This document shows, in pieces, positions 25,351 to 38,099 of a stretch of 64,000 nt of DNA (position 1 is the first letter of the stretch; each line of letters begins with the position of its first letter). This DNA is from Icerya purchasi. Its lineage: Eukaryota > Arthropoda > Insecta > Hemiptera > Monophlebidae. Made by a program: the position numbers and the translations under genes. Location of the stretch: the NCBI GenBank assembly GCA_039619475.1, contig CM077115.1, positions 503,647,352-503,711,351 of the forward strand. The letters run 5' to 3'. Below the pieces are notes generated by a model. That model was not told where the DNA came from. It worked only from the letters and a program-made list of their open reading frames with translations, and did no database searches.

Positions 25351-25718
25351 ACAAGGACATGTCCAAGTTTTTTGTTTTTTTTGTTTTTTTTTCTCCCAAT
25401 TCGGATGTACCGATGGGGTAAATATATTTGCAAATATTATACAGTAGATACGGAACTGTACTTGTGATGCATAAGCTTAGTCACAAATACATTCTTACAA
25501 ATGTTTATAAAACGCTTATAATTAAGACATGTTATGAAATATATAAAATTTTTTATGATATGTGGATTACAATTGTAGGATACAGATAGTAATATACATA
25601 TTATTTATTCAATATAACTAATAAGGGAATATATTATACACACAACCACACGCACACATATATTGATTTTATAATCACCTTAGGAAAAGAGAGAGAACAT
25701 GTTCTTATGTGATAACAT

Positions 25719-27893
25719 TTAGAATAGTTGACCACGCGGTTGTTTTATTTTTAGTTCCATTACGTCATGAAAATATGCAAGAAGTTGTTTAGCATTTTTA
25801 TTAGTTATGTTAAGTGAGCAATTTTGGTTGATTTTATATTTTTCCCTTAGTTTAGAAAAGCGGGTGCAAATGAATATTGTATGTTGTAAGTCGTCTGTGA
25901 CATCCAGATCACAGTACTGACAGTTCTTAGATTCACTTAGTTTGAAACGATATAAATATTCATTGAATTTACCATGCCCTGTGAGAATTTGGGCATTGAA
26001 GAAGTCTATACTTAAGTTTTTTATTTTTAGTCTGTTCAATGTTTTAGGGAAGAATATGTAAGTTTTGCGACCAGTATTATCTACATCCCAGCGTTCTTGC
26101 CAAATGCTATATACCTTATCATTGATGTAACTTTTTATTGCCCTAATATCCGGGGTTTTACCTAAGACGTTGATTATATCAGGGTCATTCAAAAATTCAA
26201 TGTTTGTAACGAGATTCAGATCTCTAGTTATTCTGTACTCTGAAATAACAGCATGTTTAATCAGAAACAGATCTAACGGGAGGATGTTAGCTAAAATGCA
26301 GGCCGCTGATGAAGGTGCTGTTTTATATAACGATGATATATTTAATAAAAATTTTCTCTGAAATTTGTTTACCTTTTGGAGTATTTTTTTATTAAGATAA
26401 ATGCAAGAGCCATATCCATATATAGATTGTATAAGCCCTTTGTATAATATGATTCGCTCTTTAAAACCAATTCCGTAAGTGTTGTGTAAGATCCTTTGAA
26501 GATTGACATAAAGCTTGCTGCACTTGTTAGAAATGGTAATTAGGTGGTCATGAAAAGTTAGCTTGTGGTCTATTATAATACCGAGGTATTTTAAATTGGC
26601 AACCATCTGAATCGGTTGATCAGAAATGAGGTTTAATTTTTCAATTTTGTCTCTGGTCTCTTTTTTACCGAAAAAAATTGTACTACATTTCTCTACAGAG
26701 AAGTTTAAACCGAGTTTCGCAATAGTGTTTTCAAGGCGAGCGCAGATTGCTTCAATTTTGCTAAGATTGGTCCATGGTGATAATTTAAGTAAAATGCACA
26801 GATCATCTGCATAAGAGATCAGGAGAGCATCGACGTTTATTATCCGACAAAACTGTTCTATGCTTTTACGGACCTTAGAATAGAGTATATTCCAGAGGGT
26901 AGGTCCAAGGACCGAGCCCTGAGGAACGCCACAGGTCATTTTCCTGGTATGAATGGCGTCGTTGATTTGTAAAGTAGAATATCTATCCTTAAAATAATTA
27001 ATAATAATATTAACAAGAGAGGGGTTAATATTATTTTCTTGTAAAATTTGAATAATAGACGACCATTTGCAGTTGTCAAAGGCACCTCGAATATCAAAGG
27101 AGATAACGAGTGCCGAGTAACCATTTGCAATGGTATCTTTAATGGAATATATTAATTTGTAAACAGCACCTTCTGCAGAGTGCTCTGCCCTAAATCCATA
27201 CTGGTTTGGGTGTAATAACTGTTTATCAGTAATTTCTTTTATCAAGAGTTTGTTAATAACTTTTTCATAGACTTTGCCCACAGCGTTCAGTAGTGAGATT
27301 GGCCTATAGGACGTCACTTGTGAAGTGTCTTTACCGGGTTTTTGCAGTAGGATGACATCTGCAGATTTCCATGCGGATGGAAAAAGCTCCATAGAGAGAC
27401 ATTTACTTATTATTGAGTGAAAGATATCTACAAATGTAATATTAAGGAGTTTGATAATTTTGTTTGTTATCTTGTCTTTACCAGCAGCCTTCCTATTATT
27501 TAATTTTTTGATGAAATCTCTGATTGTCTCCCGATCCGTGTATAATTTTAACCCAGCTTTTGATTCACCGATGTGTGAAATGGGATCTAACTTGTTTGGA
27601 ACGAAGTGATCTAATAAAATGTTGCATTTGTCATTGTCATCACTATAGATTTTGTTATTATGTATTAGATCTGGAATTGTGAATTTTTTGTTTTTTCCTA
27701 CTATGAACTTATAAGGTTTGCCCCACGCACTGGAATTTCTGATGAGTTGTCTCCAGTGTTTTAGTTTTGTTTGAAGAATTAATCTTTTATATTCTTTATT
27801 TTTATATCTTAGTATGATGTGGTAGATGAGACGTTTAACCGTGTCTTTGGCTTTATTTTTACTTTTACGTAGGTTGTTAATTTCACCCTTCAA
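25719..27893 (-). pseudogene. LINE ORF2 reverse transcriptase
   Basis: The frame has 724 codons and is intact to its stop. RT motifs are YRPIS (196-200), FDIRGAFD with the first catalytic Asp (266-273), GVPQGS (322-327) and YADD with the Asp pair (361-364). A C-terminal C-x2-C-x9-H-x4-C knuckle is at 658-676. It primes reverse transcription of the element's RNA at nicked chromosomal DNA. It lacks its own endonuclease because of the upstream frameshift; its first Met is internal to ORF2 and not a real start. The length and intact frame suggest young age. Confidence 0.9.
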
Positions 27894-28044
27894 TTCCTGT
27901 AAGTTTGAGGACCACCAGTCGTTTCTTGGGGCTTTAACTGTATGGGTGCAATGTTTTATACTTTCTGAAATATACTGGTTCAGGAAAGATATTGAGTTAT
28001 TGAGATTTTCTGGTTCCTCACAATTATTGGCACTGTGAAGGACA

Positions 28045-28758
28045 CTATGTATGTAGAACGTTCTTATCTAAAGTTTTAATTAGCCTGGACAAGTCAGTTT
28101 TGTTAAAAAAATCTCTATCAATATTATTTAATTTATCAACCATATTAATTATCAGATATTTGTGGGGAGTAAGTTCAGCATGCTTGATTAGTAATTTGAA
28201 CTGTTGATGAATTTTTAATGGTACAATTAAATAATCAATGACACTACTACCATTATAATTCTCGAATGTGGGAACGCTGTTATTTTTAATGGTTAAGTTG
28301 TTGCAGTAGATTAAATCGTAAAGTAGAAATGAGTTGCAGTTTTGAGTTATTTTATTTTCCAGGGTAGGTAATCTAATGTTAAGATCACCAATAATTATTG
28401 GGCTTAGTTGGGGTTGGTTTTTAATTATTAAATCGATTTTTTGTAGAGGAGTTGCTCTCTCCTTGTTGGGAGAGAGGTAGCATCCTATTAGTACATAGCT
28501 TTTTATATGGACAGCAATAATATTATCAAAGATTTCTATTACTCGGCGTTTAATTGTATTTTTAATTACTATGGCTAATCTATTGCTTATATATGAAATA
28601 TAGTTATTGCTGTTTATAATTAGATTATTATTATTTATGTACGGTTCGGCTATAATTGCAATGTCCGCTTGGGATTTAAAGAATTTCCTAATGAATAAGA
28701 GTTGAGCAGCTTTGCAGTTATCCACATTGAGGTAGAGAATCTGAGAAGCCATAGTCAA
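28045..28758 (-). pseudogene. LINE ORF2 endonuclease domain
   Basis: This is the target-nicking endonuclease (exonuclease-endonuclease-phosphatase fold) that forms the N-terminus of ORF2. In its 237 codons the expected residues are visible: N11 in YLNVDN, E38 in AEPY, D125 and N127 in GDLN, D175 in VIDYLIV, and a late histidine at 199 (TPHKY). The frame ends early because ATGT is tandemly doubled at 28047-28054, shifting into a stop. The same protein continues in the next frame without loss (for example WWSSNLQELKGEIN) into the RT segment. Without that 4-bp duplication ORF2 would be continuous here. Confidence 0.85.
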
Positions 28759-29395
28759 TTCGAGAAGCTATGTATGCGAGGCTCTTATTATAAACGGGAC
28801 ATAGACGGTCATGCACCGCGTGATCAACCATCTTTGTACAGTTATTAATTGTCTCCTCGTTATCAAGATCAACATTTTTTTTATCTTCGCTGTTATTTTT
28901 AATGTTATTTATTACACAATTACTGCATTTACCAGTACTATTGGTTTTGTTAATAACCTTTAAGAGATTTGTCTCAGTCTTGCAGAATTTTTCTAAATGG
29001 CCATACCGCTGGCACTTTTTACATTTTTTAAGAGGAATAGTTACATCAAACGGAAGGATTTCCCATTTAATTCCAAGTTTCTTGTCGCTGGGGAGCAGAG
29101 AATATTGTTGTGGATTAAGACGAACGTATATTCTACTGCTTTTTTTAAGAGACACTTTATTTATTGTAATAGGTTCGCTACCAGTCTTTATTTTAAAATA
29201 ATCTTTAAGATCTTCTTCATCAACATTGTTTGTTCTAAAGATTACAATTGTAGGATCGAAAGGTTTGGGAATTGAGACTTTCACATTTGAGATATTTTTT
29301 TTAATCGCCTCACATATTTTGTTTTGTTCTTCCTTTGATTCCATGGAAATGATTGCTGTGCTATCGTTTAACTTTTTATAAAATTTGACATTCAC
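28718..29395 (-). pseudogene. LINE ORF1 (gag-like) protein, 3' part
   Basis: This is an RNA-binding nucleocapsid-like protein of the R1-clade element. The readable frame has 225 codons. A CKKCQRYGHLEKFC knuckle (C-x2-C-x4-H-x4-C) is at residues 125-138, with further Cys/His toward the end (KCSNC, then HDRLCPVYNK). The N-terminal half has the PxFDPTIVIFRT-type domain that precedes knuckles in LINE gags. Coding similarity continues upstream to about 29.69 kb in another frame (a Lys/Glu/Leu-rich stretch ending LGTSNSKTRQ at 29.48 kb). The displayed start is therefore internal, and a frameshift near 29.48 kb breaks ORF1. It overlaps the endonuclease frame by 41 nt, as is usual for these elements. 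Confidence 0.8.
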
Positions 29396-29690
29396 TTTTA
29401 ATTGATCTGGACAGACCTTGTTTTTCAGCTGCTTGTCGAAATCGTTGATATTTTCTGCTTTAATTATTATTTTATTGTCTGGTTTTCGAGTTGGATGTAC
29501 CTAGTACTTTATCTTTGTAACTTATTTTTAAATTGGAATTAGTAATAGGTTGTTTTTTGCCATGTAAAACTTGTGTTACTATATTTTCTATATTATTTTG
29601 TTTGCTTAACAATAATTGTTCGTCTTTTTCTATGATGTTTTCAAGATCAGCTAGTAGGAGATCAAGTAGGGAATTTTGTATTAGCGAAGT

Positions 29691-30751
29691 AAAAAGAAAC
29701 TTTTTAAGTATGCCTGTGTGTATTATAATAACAGGAATATTTCGGAAGTTAGTTGTTTGAGAAAATTGAGAAGTCTAAATGAATTCGGATTAGATGAAAG
29801 TGACACATGTACAATAATGTTGTCAAAAATTGAAGAAAAACTTGATATGCCGTCAATTGTCAAAGTGGTATGCTCTGATAAATATTTATTTAGGAGCGCT
29901 ATTAAGGTTCAAATACCTTCTGTCCAGGCCGACAGTGGCGTTCCCGAGGCAGTCCGAAATTGGGTAAGCACAGCATGGCTGAAATGAAAAGCTGTAACTG
30001 GCGTGCTATGTGACAGACGCATGCCCGCTACTCTCAAGAGACATTCCTTTTTCAGTTTAACGAGTTTAAACGTACCCCGTATCCTTTACCGCTTACGACT
30101 CCAGCATTTGCCTTTCTTCAATTGTTGTTACTGCGTTCGCGACACTTAAATTTCGGAACAACTTATGGGAATCGTCTTTCTTTTTTTTCAGTTGAACAAA
30201 TACGTCTTTTCCTTAATGAGATGCGCATGGCATCAAATCGGTTCAGCTGCTCTTCTTATTCCAGCTCTCTTTGAAGCAACGGAAAAATATGATAAACCGG
30301 ATGTTCGCTCTGCGAGAACAATAAACACCAAAAACGCGTTTTCATTTCGGCAACTGCAACCTAAATTGAAACAGATAAGGCACGACAATTCAATTTCTTC
30401 TTTCGGTCATCTTCACCCGAAAAGGTGACTAAAAGTCCAGCTTAAACTGCGAATGGTTCCTGTAAGAAAAACGAACATAACGGTATATTATAGAAATCCG
30501 ACGTTCCATGGGAAAACTTAATACTAAAACTTACGTGTGCACTTCAGATTTTCTGTAAGTAAATTTGAAAAACATACGAAATTAAATGATTGCATTTGAA
30601 AAAGTGCCGACTGCTTTTAACTGGATGCCCATAATGCTGACAAAGATGGATCGCAAAATTAATCGGCATTTTTTATATATAATCGTTTTATTTTGCACGT
30701 TTTCGTGCTTTTATCGTGTATAAAAATGATAACACTTTACTACATTTTTGA
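29691..30751. other. No recognised gene
   Basis: Two moderate plus-strand frames (29718-29987 and 30165-30428) have no recognised family. The first contains a GTAAGC donor-like word near 29.96 kb, so a host exon is possible but not supported. Confidence 0.35.
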
Positions 30752-31060
30752 TTTTTATTTATTTATTTAAGGAGGGGTACTAAACCACACACTGCATGTA
30801 ACTCTACCTAGGTTATCGCAGTGAGTGGACCCACGTTTTACATCAGACTCCTTAGCTCGTTAGACTGAACACGAAAGTCATGAGGTTGTGTTCATAGCGG
30901 CAGGGGTATTTGAGAGGATGTCTGCAAGTGATGTAAGCCGGCCGCGCCGCAACCCATCGAGACGTGTGCATTTCGGCAAGATGTGCGAAACTGATGGGTA
31001 TCCATCGATAGAACAAAGTGGGCATTGGCCTTAGAGCTTGACTTTGCTACTGTTTTCATC
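30752..31060 (-). mobile_element. LINE 3' fragment with (TAAA)n tail
   Basis: The minus strand reads a C-terminal knuckle CPLCSIDGYPSVSHILPKC (C-x2-C-x9-H-x4-C) followed by RLDGLRRGRL. About 170 bp of 3' UTR and a (TAAA)n tail (30752-30768) follow. This layout is typical of LINE ORF2 ends. It is strongly 5'-truncated. Confidence 0.65.
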
Positions 31061-34000
31061 GCAATGGTATAGAACTTGTTCTTATGTATGTCAATATGAT
31101 GCTTTTGAAATCACTCACATTATTATATTTAGAATACCTGCGATTGACCTACGGCGAACGATGAAATTGTTCTTGTGATTAGCAAAACTCAACTATGCTG
31201 TTTTCCGTTAGCTAAAGAAAAAAAAATGGTTCCGTTTCCTCCGCTTGGGTATTGTTCAAAGAACTAACTTTGTGGCCCGACCGAACCACCTGTTTTTTTT
31301 CTGTTTTTTTCTTTTTTAGTACAAAACCCGACTCTTCTTCTAATCGTTTTAACCGTCAGTGACAGACCTCAGTGAATAAAGAAGTTCGGATTTTTTAAAA
31401 GAAAGTTCACTTATTAGAAGCGTAATAATATTTACTGTTTTATACGCGATTTGTATAGCAATTGCCATGAGCGCTGCCTATTCTGTACTGCTAGTGTACA
31501 AATATCACGACGCTCGAAATCGAGCGATACGACTTAGAGAGAGATACGCGATTTATCGGCTGACATTACACAATGATAATTTACCATCTAAAGTTGATCT
31601 CGCGAGATGAACGGTCGGAAAAATCCAATTACTCTATACGTCCCATTTGAGAGAACACTAAACATTGGTTCTGGCGTGTACTATTTAGATCGCTATTCGA
31701 CTTATATAAATTTAATGTGTATATAGTGTGATTGGCTTCGCGTTATTGAGTAAATAAATGAATAACACGGTTCTTGAAGTTGGAAATAATCAATTCAACC
31801 AATAGAAATTAATTACTGGAACTATTATAAAAAGTATCCGCTAATAATAACATTGTATCTTCTATATTATCGTCATAGTAGTTCATTTTATGTCGCATAT
31901 ATTATTAATAATCCGAATATTCGGTAAATATTCTGTGGCAATGCGTGTGACGCGATGGTTTAGTAAACTCGTTAATTTTTTACCACCCGCATAATCTTTT
32001 AAATTTAGCATATACGAGCTTACCAAATTCTTTTTAGTGCGATCGTCTCTCTTTTATTTATTTACTTTTTGTATATTTCTTGGTTTTACTTGATTGTACA
32101 TGATTGTTTCGTCCCCGTATAGTAGAATTTTTTATGAGAAAAATATCCTAGGAAGGGAATTGCTGCCTAATTGCTTTCTTTGAAGACGACTGTGATTGAT
32201 AAGCCCCGCTATTACAGCTTAAAAGGTATTTAAGACGGGAAAGAAAAAATTACAACACTTAAATCTTGTTATGCCGAATTTTTTCGGATTTAATCTCGAC
32301 CCGATTCACCCCATTATCACTGAAAATAGGCTTAAAAAGTGATTATTAACGAAGAGAAAAAAAATACCGCATTATAGAATATCGGACACTAAAATCATTC
32401 ATCACTGAGACATACATATATACTTAACCAAAAGGAACGATTCGCAACTTATTAACACACTGGACCTAAACTTTCGTCCCGGCATTCGTTCGTGTAGTAG
32501 AATTTTTTATAATTTACTAACTACTGGTACTACAGGTAGTAGGCGTTAATTTTTACACTTCTGAAGGTTTAATAGTGTGGAAAATTGTTCACGTGTACGC
32601 TGCTATTTTAAATAAGCCTTGTTGATCTATTTTAGTTTATTTTTTTTATACATTTATTTCAGCTTATCAATTATAGACGTCAAAATTTTCAATATTTCTA
32701 ATAGTGGGATTTGAAGAACACCGCGCTCTGCCTAACGCTGCCATCAAATGTCACGACATTCTCGTTACGTGAATGGTTTCAGGTAAACAAAGGAATATTG
32801 CGGGATACGTAAACGAGTTGTTTACACGTACCACACCGCAATATGTTTCAATTGGAATCCCATCTTCGATCTCATTGTCATCTGTGTCATTAAACATTCC
32901 ATTTTCACCTGTGTTAATAAAATAATACAGTAATACCACACACAAGCGCGTACGGGTTTTTACCTTTTTTTTTCTTTCACTTTCGGAGCACATTCCACTT
33001 GATATGATTATTTCGTTAAATAATAAAACGGTTTGTGTAAGTATTTTTCCTTAAATAAAAAAAAAAAAAAAAGTAATCCGGGATATAATTTTGTTTTTAT
33101 AATAATAATCGCTTGCGATAAACAAGTAAGATTGGTTCTAAATGCAACGCAATCGGAGGGGGATGGCTTATTTATTTTAAACTTTCAAAATCCACGTGTC
33201 ATTACTGCCGAGACTACGACACATGAATCGGCTAGAAATTAAAAGCAATCTGATATCATCAGGTTGATTGCTCGATGATGACAGCGTAATAAGACGCAGA
33301 AACGGGCAGTGCCCAGAGAATATGGTTCACTATTTGGATTTTGAAAAATAAGGAACGATTCGTAAACCGCTTCAGTTTAATTTCAGCGTGTATGAAAAAT
33401 TACGCCTAATAAAAATGAACTAATTCATGTACTGACATATCGAGCAGACCACACTTCTCTTTTGTAAGAACATGAAGAATAGATTTTTTAAAATAATCAG
33501 AAAGAGATGCAAAAGTCATCTTGCGAGAATGATTGAACTTTTGACGTTCGTCATACGAGACACGAGTTTTTGAATAAGATAATCTCCGCTTACTTCTTTT
33601 CTTAATATTTCACAGTGATTGTAATTTGCAGAAGGTGTGCGTATTAAACACGGCGTACGCACAATAAATACATATATGTACGTTCGAAAAACAATGAGAG
33701 AAAAAATATGTATTTCGAAATAATGGTCAATTAAGAGAACGTGTACTGGCAATTATGACCACAACGAATGTATATAGGTAATTACGTATAATAATGCGTG
33801 CATGTTTAAATTAAGAAAAACAGCAAAATATACGCACTGAAATTAAAAGATATTAGCGAATTCAGAAGTCCATAAAGTAGCAAATAAAGGAAAACAAACG
33901 ATTTATTTAAAGGAGGTTGAATTGATATGCTGAAGTCTACGATGGTCGCGTTTAGCGTAATATTTCCCGCAATCGGTAATTCTGTAAGAAGGAAATTAAT

Positions 34001-34454
34001 TAATGCGCTCGTATTGTGCATTACGGAATTTCGGTGCAAGCTGCGTTAGTATGTATCCCCTCTAATGTGATGCATGTTTAATAATTTACATGTATACTTA
34101 ATGCACACTCTTGTGTGTGCACCTGTACATGTTAAAAATGCACACCTGTGAGCAGATCGATGTAATTTGTATAGTTTACAATAATGCGCACACTATTAAC
34201 GAAAGACCAGTTCGGACAAGAATATTGTACAAGTAATTTGTAGACGATTGGCTTGTTATTTACACGTAAGACTACTGAAATTGAGTATAGTGAATATTGT
34301 CTATAACAAGATCGCTCTATTTGCCGAGTATAGGCTTATTGAAAGTCTACTCTCTAATATTAAGCCCAGTTATCTGATACGGTTAACTGCATATCGATCA
34401 GCTCCATCTATTCAGCAGGATCGGTATATCAAAAATACTTACCCTTACTAAGTG
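31061..34454. other. No recognised gene over about 3.4 kb
   Basis: AT-rich with no transposon signature. It contains the possible exon at 32835-32910, listed separately, and several short open frames without family resemblance. Confidence 0.35.
32835..32910 (-). other. Possible internal coding exon (acidic)
   Basis: On the minus strand TTTTATTAACACAG is an acceptable splice acceptor. A 76-nt open stretch rich in Asp, Glu and Asn (NDTDDNEIEDGIPIE) follows, ending just before GTACGT, a possible donor. No family was recognised and the partner exons are unknown. It could be chance. Confidence 0.2.
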
Positions 34455-35040
34455 ATGTTCCGCGAGATCTTTCTCTAGTAAAGAACCCGCGCAGTCGGGT
34501 CTCTCAGTTCTTCACGTCAGCATTGTGAATATTCACTTTTCCCTATTCAGCAGTCCTTACTGTTTAGATCCCTGTTTGGGCGTAAATTTTATAAATTTTC
34601 ACTTTTGCAAAGTGAACCAATATTGCGTAAACTCTTACTTTTATTTTGAACTTTATATTTTCCTTCCGTTTATTATTGCCTAACATGCACTGTATTGGAT
34701 GATTGTTTGCCAATGAAGCAAAGTTTGAAACTTTTCAGACTTCAAAAAATGTCTTACACGCCGTCATGATGATACAAAAACCATAAGTTTCCAGATACAC
34801 ATATATTTCATGAAATTTAGCAGATATTGCGCTAAAAATCACCGAATAACTCTGATAATTAACCTTTTACTTTATAGATGATAATGTGCAAAAATCAACA
34901 AATTGACAAACAGTAAACAGAAGTGACTAATCGACTACTAATCAAACTGGCTTATATAAAACTTACTCGTCTTGTTTTTAATCAGCATATTCATTTGTTT
35001 TGTGATGCGGACAACGAATTTTTTACATTTTTCTGCGTTA
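34455..35040. other. No recognised gene
   Basis: No coding pattern. A slightly GC-richer 60-bp segment at about 34456-34520 was considered as an LTR edge and not accepted. Confidence 0.35.
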
Positions 35041-35049
35041 TCAGTATAC

Positions 35050-35098
<49 letters not shown>
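35050..35098. repeat. (ATT)n microsatellite
   Basis: About 16 units of ATT. Confidence 0.95.
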
Positions 35099-35204
35099 GC
35101 TAATTGTTTTCTTATCAATAAAATATAATTGTGTTTGATCACACCATTTTGTTTTGGAGAAGGTATACACCATGCATACTAGTCCGTTTTAATATACATG
35201 TATA

Positions 35205-35640
35205 CTTTTTTTTATATTATTATTATTATTATTTTGTTGGGCTCGTCAAAAAAAAAGACATTGGCCCAAGAAAAAGGAAAAGGATGAGAAGCGGAATCAG
35301 ATGTTTATGTGATCAGATATGGAGGATAGGAAAGACTCAAGTGCTAGAATGACCGAGGGTGATGGCAAGGAGAGAATAAAAGATGCACAATACGGAATTG
35401 GAAGACTAACTGACAGAAGAGAAGAGTAAAAGGAAGAACGTTCGGAAGCGGTACAGATGCACTCAAACAAAATGTGGTTAGCGTCACCTATAAAGTTGTG
35501 AGAGGAAGGTGTAGGGGACAGAGAGGAAAGTAAACCAGAGAGAAGCAAAATAAGGAAGCAGGAAGCAAATTATACCCAAAGCGTGGGCGACAGATTGCAG
35601 AGAGAGTTGAACGCCGCATGGAGGGAAAATTGAAAAACCA
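35205..35640 (-). mobile_element. LINE family A 3' fragment
   Basis: A minus-strand frame encodes the family A C-terminus (CDANHILFEC, then LPIPYCASFILSLPSPSVI). The 3' end TTTGACGAGCCCAAC runs into an (AAT)n-type tail (35209-35235). It matches the plus-strand copy near 37.83-38.0 kb (CDANHIFFEC then YCASYILSF). It is 5'-truncated. Confidence 0.8.
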
Positions 35641-35658
35641 TGGATAAGACGATACATG

Positions 35659-35659
<1 letters not shown>

Positions 35660-35700
<41 letters not shown>
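35660..35700. repeat. (AT)n microsatellite
   Basis: About 20 AT units. Confidence 0.95.
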
Positions 35701-35701
<1 letters not shown>

Positions 35702-35703
<2 letters not shown>

Positions 35704-36395
35704 TGGTGAATTCTTTGGTACTTCTGACTATGTAATAAAGTACTAAAGCAAATTAAAAAAGAAAAAATCTACCAGAAAATACACCGTTCAGCTTGCCAGC
35801 AGAAGTCTAAGGAGCCCCATTTGAAAATACAGAGAAAAATTATTAATCTGTAAGACACTAGTCAGACTACATATGTGGAGTAATTGTTAAATTCCAATTT
35901 GATGAAGTATTCGCCTTCGTGTTTCGTTTGTATTATTGAGTAAGAGCGCATTGAGAAGTCTTCACACACGTGCAATCGCAGTGCAAGCAGCCAATCAAAT
36001 CGAGTGTTTAACTAATCAAATACTTCTCCACTTCAGCAGAACGACCAGCACCACGTTGTACACTGCACACTATTTTCCTACAAAACTGTGACTGTGCTAC
36101 CGCTGTTTTATTATAGCCATGCACTCGTCTGTATTAATTTTCTTCCATGGCGCTGTTGATCATGGCTATGGAAATTACAAAAATAAAAAAAATTGCCCAT
36201 TCAGTAAAGACGAGAAATATGCACTTGGCGAAATTTAATACCACTAGGGACAATCTATTGACTGTGATAAAGGAAACAGTAGTAGCGCAGCAAATCGAAG
36301 ATTATTATCAGGTCGGTAATTTAGAAAAAAAACTTTTGTTAATGCGAGCAGCAGCCGTATTCACTTTTAAATAGACACTTCTTAATGTGCTTGTA
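35702..36395. other. No recognised gene
   Basis: A 75-codon plus-strand frame (36147-36374) has no recognised family. Nothing else was seen. Confidence 0.35.
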
Positions 36396-38099
36396 ATTTT
36401 CAGATATTGTCTTTTCCTTTCGTTCCTACAATCCTGCTTAATCTATCCGTAAATAATATACCTCTTCCTCACGTTAACTGTTTTTGCTATCTTGGGGTTT
36501 TTCTTAATATTCGGCTGACATTCTCTAATCACATTAATTATCTTTCCTCTTCTGTTATCAAAAGGCTAAACCTGCTGAAAGCTCTGTCTTCAACGAAATG
36601 GGGGGGGGGTGATCCTTACATTTTAATCTCCTTGTACAAAGCCATTGTCCGTTCCAAACTTGATTACTGTTCTTTTATCTATGGTTGTGCCTCCAAATCT
36701 CGTCTTTCTAAATTGGACATTATCCAAAATTCGTGTCTTCGGCTTTGTCTCGGTGCGTTTAAGTTTACTCCAATTCCAGCAATTCTTGCAGAGTCTAACA
36801 CACCACCCAGGTCCCTTCGTAGATCTTATTTAGGCTATCGTTTTCTCATCAAACGTCTTCCACTCACGTCCTCTACTCTTATTCATTCCTATCTTTCCAT
36901 TTATAAGAACTGACGTTTTACACCTAGGAAAATCCCTGTTTTGGCTCTCATTTCTCCTCGCCTTGGTTCCTTTTGGCCTTACACAATCTCAAGTAATAAT
37001 CTCCTTTTTTTCTCCTTTAACTTTGCCGATTTTTGCCATGCCCCTAAAGTTTCTTTTTTACCTTAACTTTCCAAATCCCTTCCTCAAGAAATAATTCAAC
37101 AGGAATTCTACGGCACTATCAATTCCCAATTCCCATCGCATGTAACCATCTTCACGGATGGCTTCAGTGGACCTCATGTCGTTGGAGCTTCTTTTATCCT
37201 TCCGGATTTTAATTTATCTGAATTGTTTCGTCTTCCTTCTTTCTGTTTCATCTTTATAAACGAATTAATGACTATCCTACGCTCCATTATCTTCATTTCC
37301 TCCAGTCGTCATTTTTCTAATTATTTGGTTATTTCAGACTCCATGAGTGTTCTTCAAGCGACCAGGACCCCTTTTCCTGACCACTCTTCCGATTTCATCA
37401 TTCTTCGCATACGCTGTCTTGTCCATTTTCTTTCTTCTCACTACTCTATCCGTGTTGATTGCTGTGCGTTCCCAGCCATATAGGAATTAAAGGTAATGAG
37501 ATGGCGGATTTCTCGGCTCGGGTTGCTGCTTCTTATCGTTCCTTTTCTTAAGAAAAATTTCATCCTTTAACTTGAATTTCCTATGTACTAAGTTTCATCT
37601 CAAACTTTGGTCAGATATTTACCCCTCCTCCTTTCGTAACGATCAATCCTTTTGTCTGTCTGTACAACCTAATCTTCCTTCTAATACCTGATGTACTTGG
37701 AGTTACTTTAACTTCCCCGTTCTGTTGTCACTTCTATGATTCGCTTGCGTTTTGGCCATTCTGCTCTCCCTTCCTCTCGTTTTCACTATTCCCTTGTCTC
37801 CTCTCCAAATTGTCTTCTCCACCATAACGAAGCGGTGGTTTGTGACGCCAATCACATCTTTTTTGAATGTCCATTCCTTTCTGTCGAACGTTGTATTCTA
37901 TATTCTTATTTACTGAAACTCAAACTCCCTACTCCTTATTGTGCATCTTATATTTTGTCCTTCCGCTCGCCATCCATAATTTCATCCATTGGTTCCTTTT
38001 TACTATCTATATCTGACCGTATCAAAATCTCACTGACAGCTCTTTTCTTTCTTGTTGGTTCTGGGTGGAGGTCCCAAGGGAGAAAAAAAATTCTTTTAA
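36396..38099 (+). mobile_element. LINE family A, longest copy (RT end, RNase H, C-terminus)
   Basis: This is the best-preserved copy of the commonest LINE in the window. It begins just after the RT active site. CFCYLGVFLNIRLTFSNHI and SLYKAIVRSKLDYCSFIYG lie in one 168-codon frame (36407-36913). RNase H follows with IFTDGFSG (37.15 kb), NELMTILRSI (37.26 kb), LVISDSMSVL (37.33 kb) and SHIGIKGNEMADFSAR (37.47-37.52 kb). Next come RLRFGHSALP and CDANHIFFEC (37.74-37.87 kb). The family 3' box is shortened to GGTCCCAAGGG before the A tail. Frameshifts and stops separate the pieces. RNase H after RT points to the I-group LINEs; the exact clade is not determined. Confidence 0.85.

Larger units (their letters stand above)
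25369..29690 (-). mobile_element. Nearly full R1-clade LINE
   Basis: It has ORF1 with a zinc knuckle, ORF2 with apurinic-type endonuclease and reverse transcriptase, a C-terminal C/H knuckle, a 3' UTR of about 330 bp, and an A-rich tail (T-rich at 25369-25392). R1-clade placement rests on the endonuclease start (LNVDNCKAAQ then IIAEPY), FDIRGAFDN and the ORF2 C-terminal knuckle. Canonical R1 sits in 28S rDNA. No rDNA is present here, so this is a dispersed relative. Only two frame lesions were noticed. The 5' border near 29.69 kb is approximate. Confidence 0.85.

Noticed and set aside
30857..30905. tRNA-like A- and B-box words near TAGCTCGTTAGA
   Set aside because: The segment is better explained as the 3' UTR of a minus-strand LINE with a (TAAA)n tail.
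34455..34620. GC-richer segment starting TGTTCCGCG, considered as a solo LTR
   Set aside because: No matching second end, target duplication or primer-binding site could be shown.
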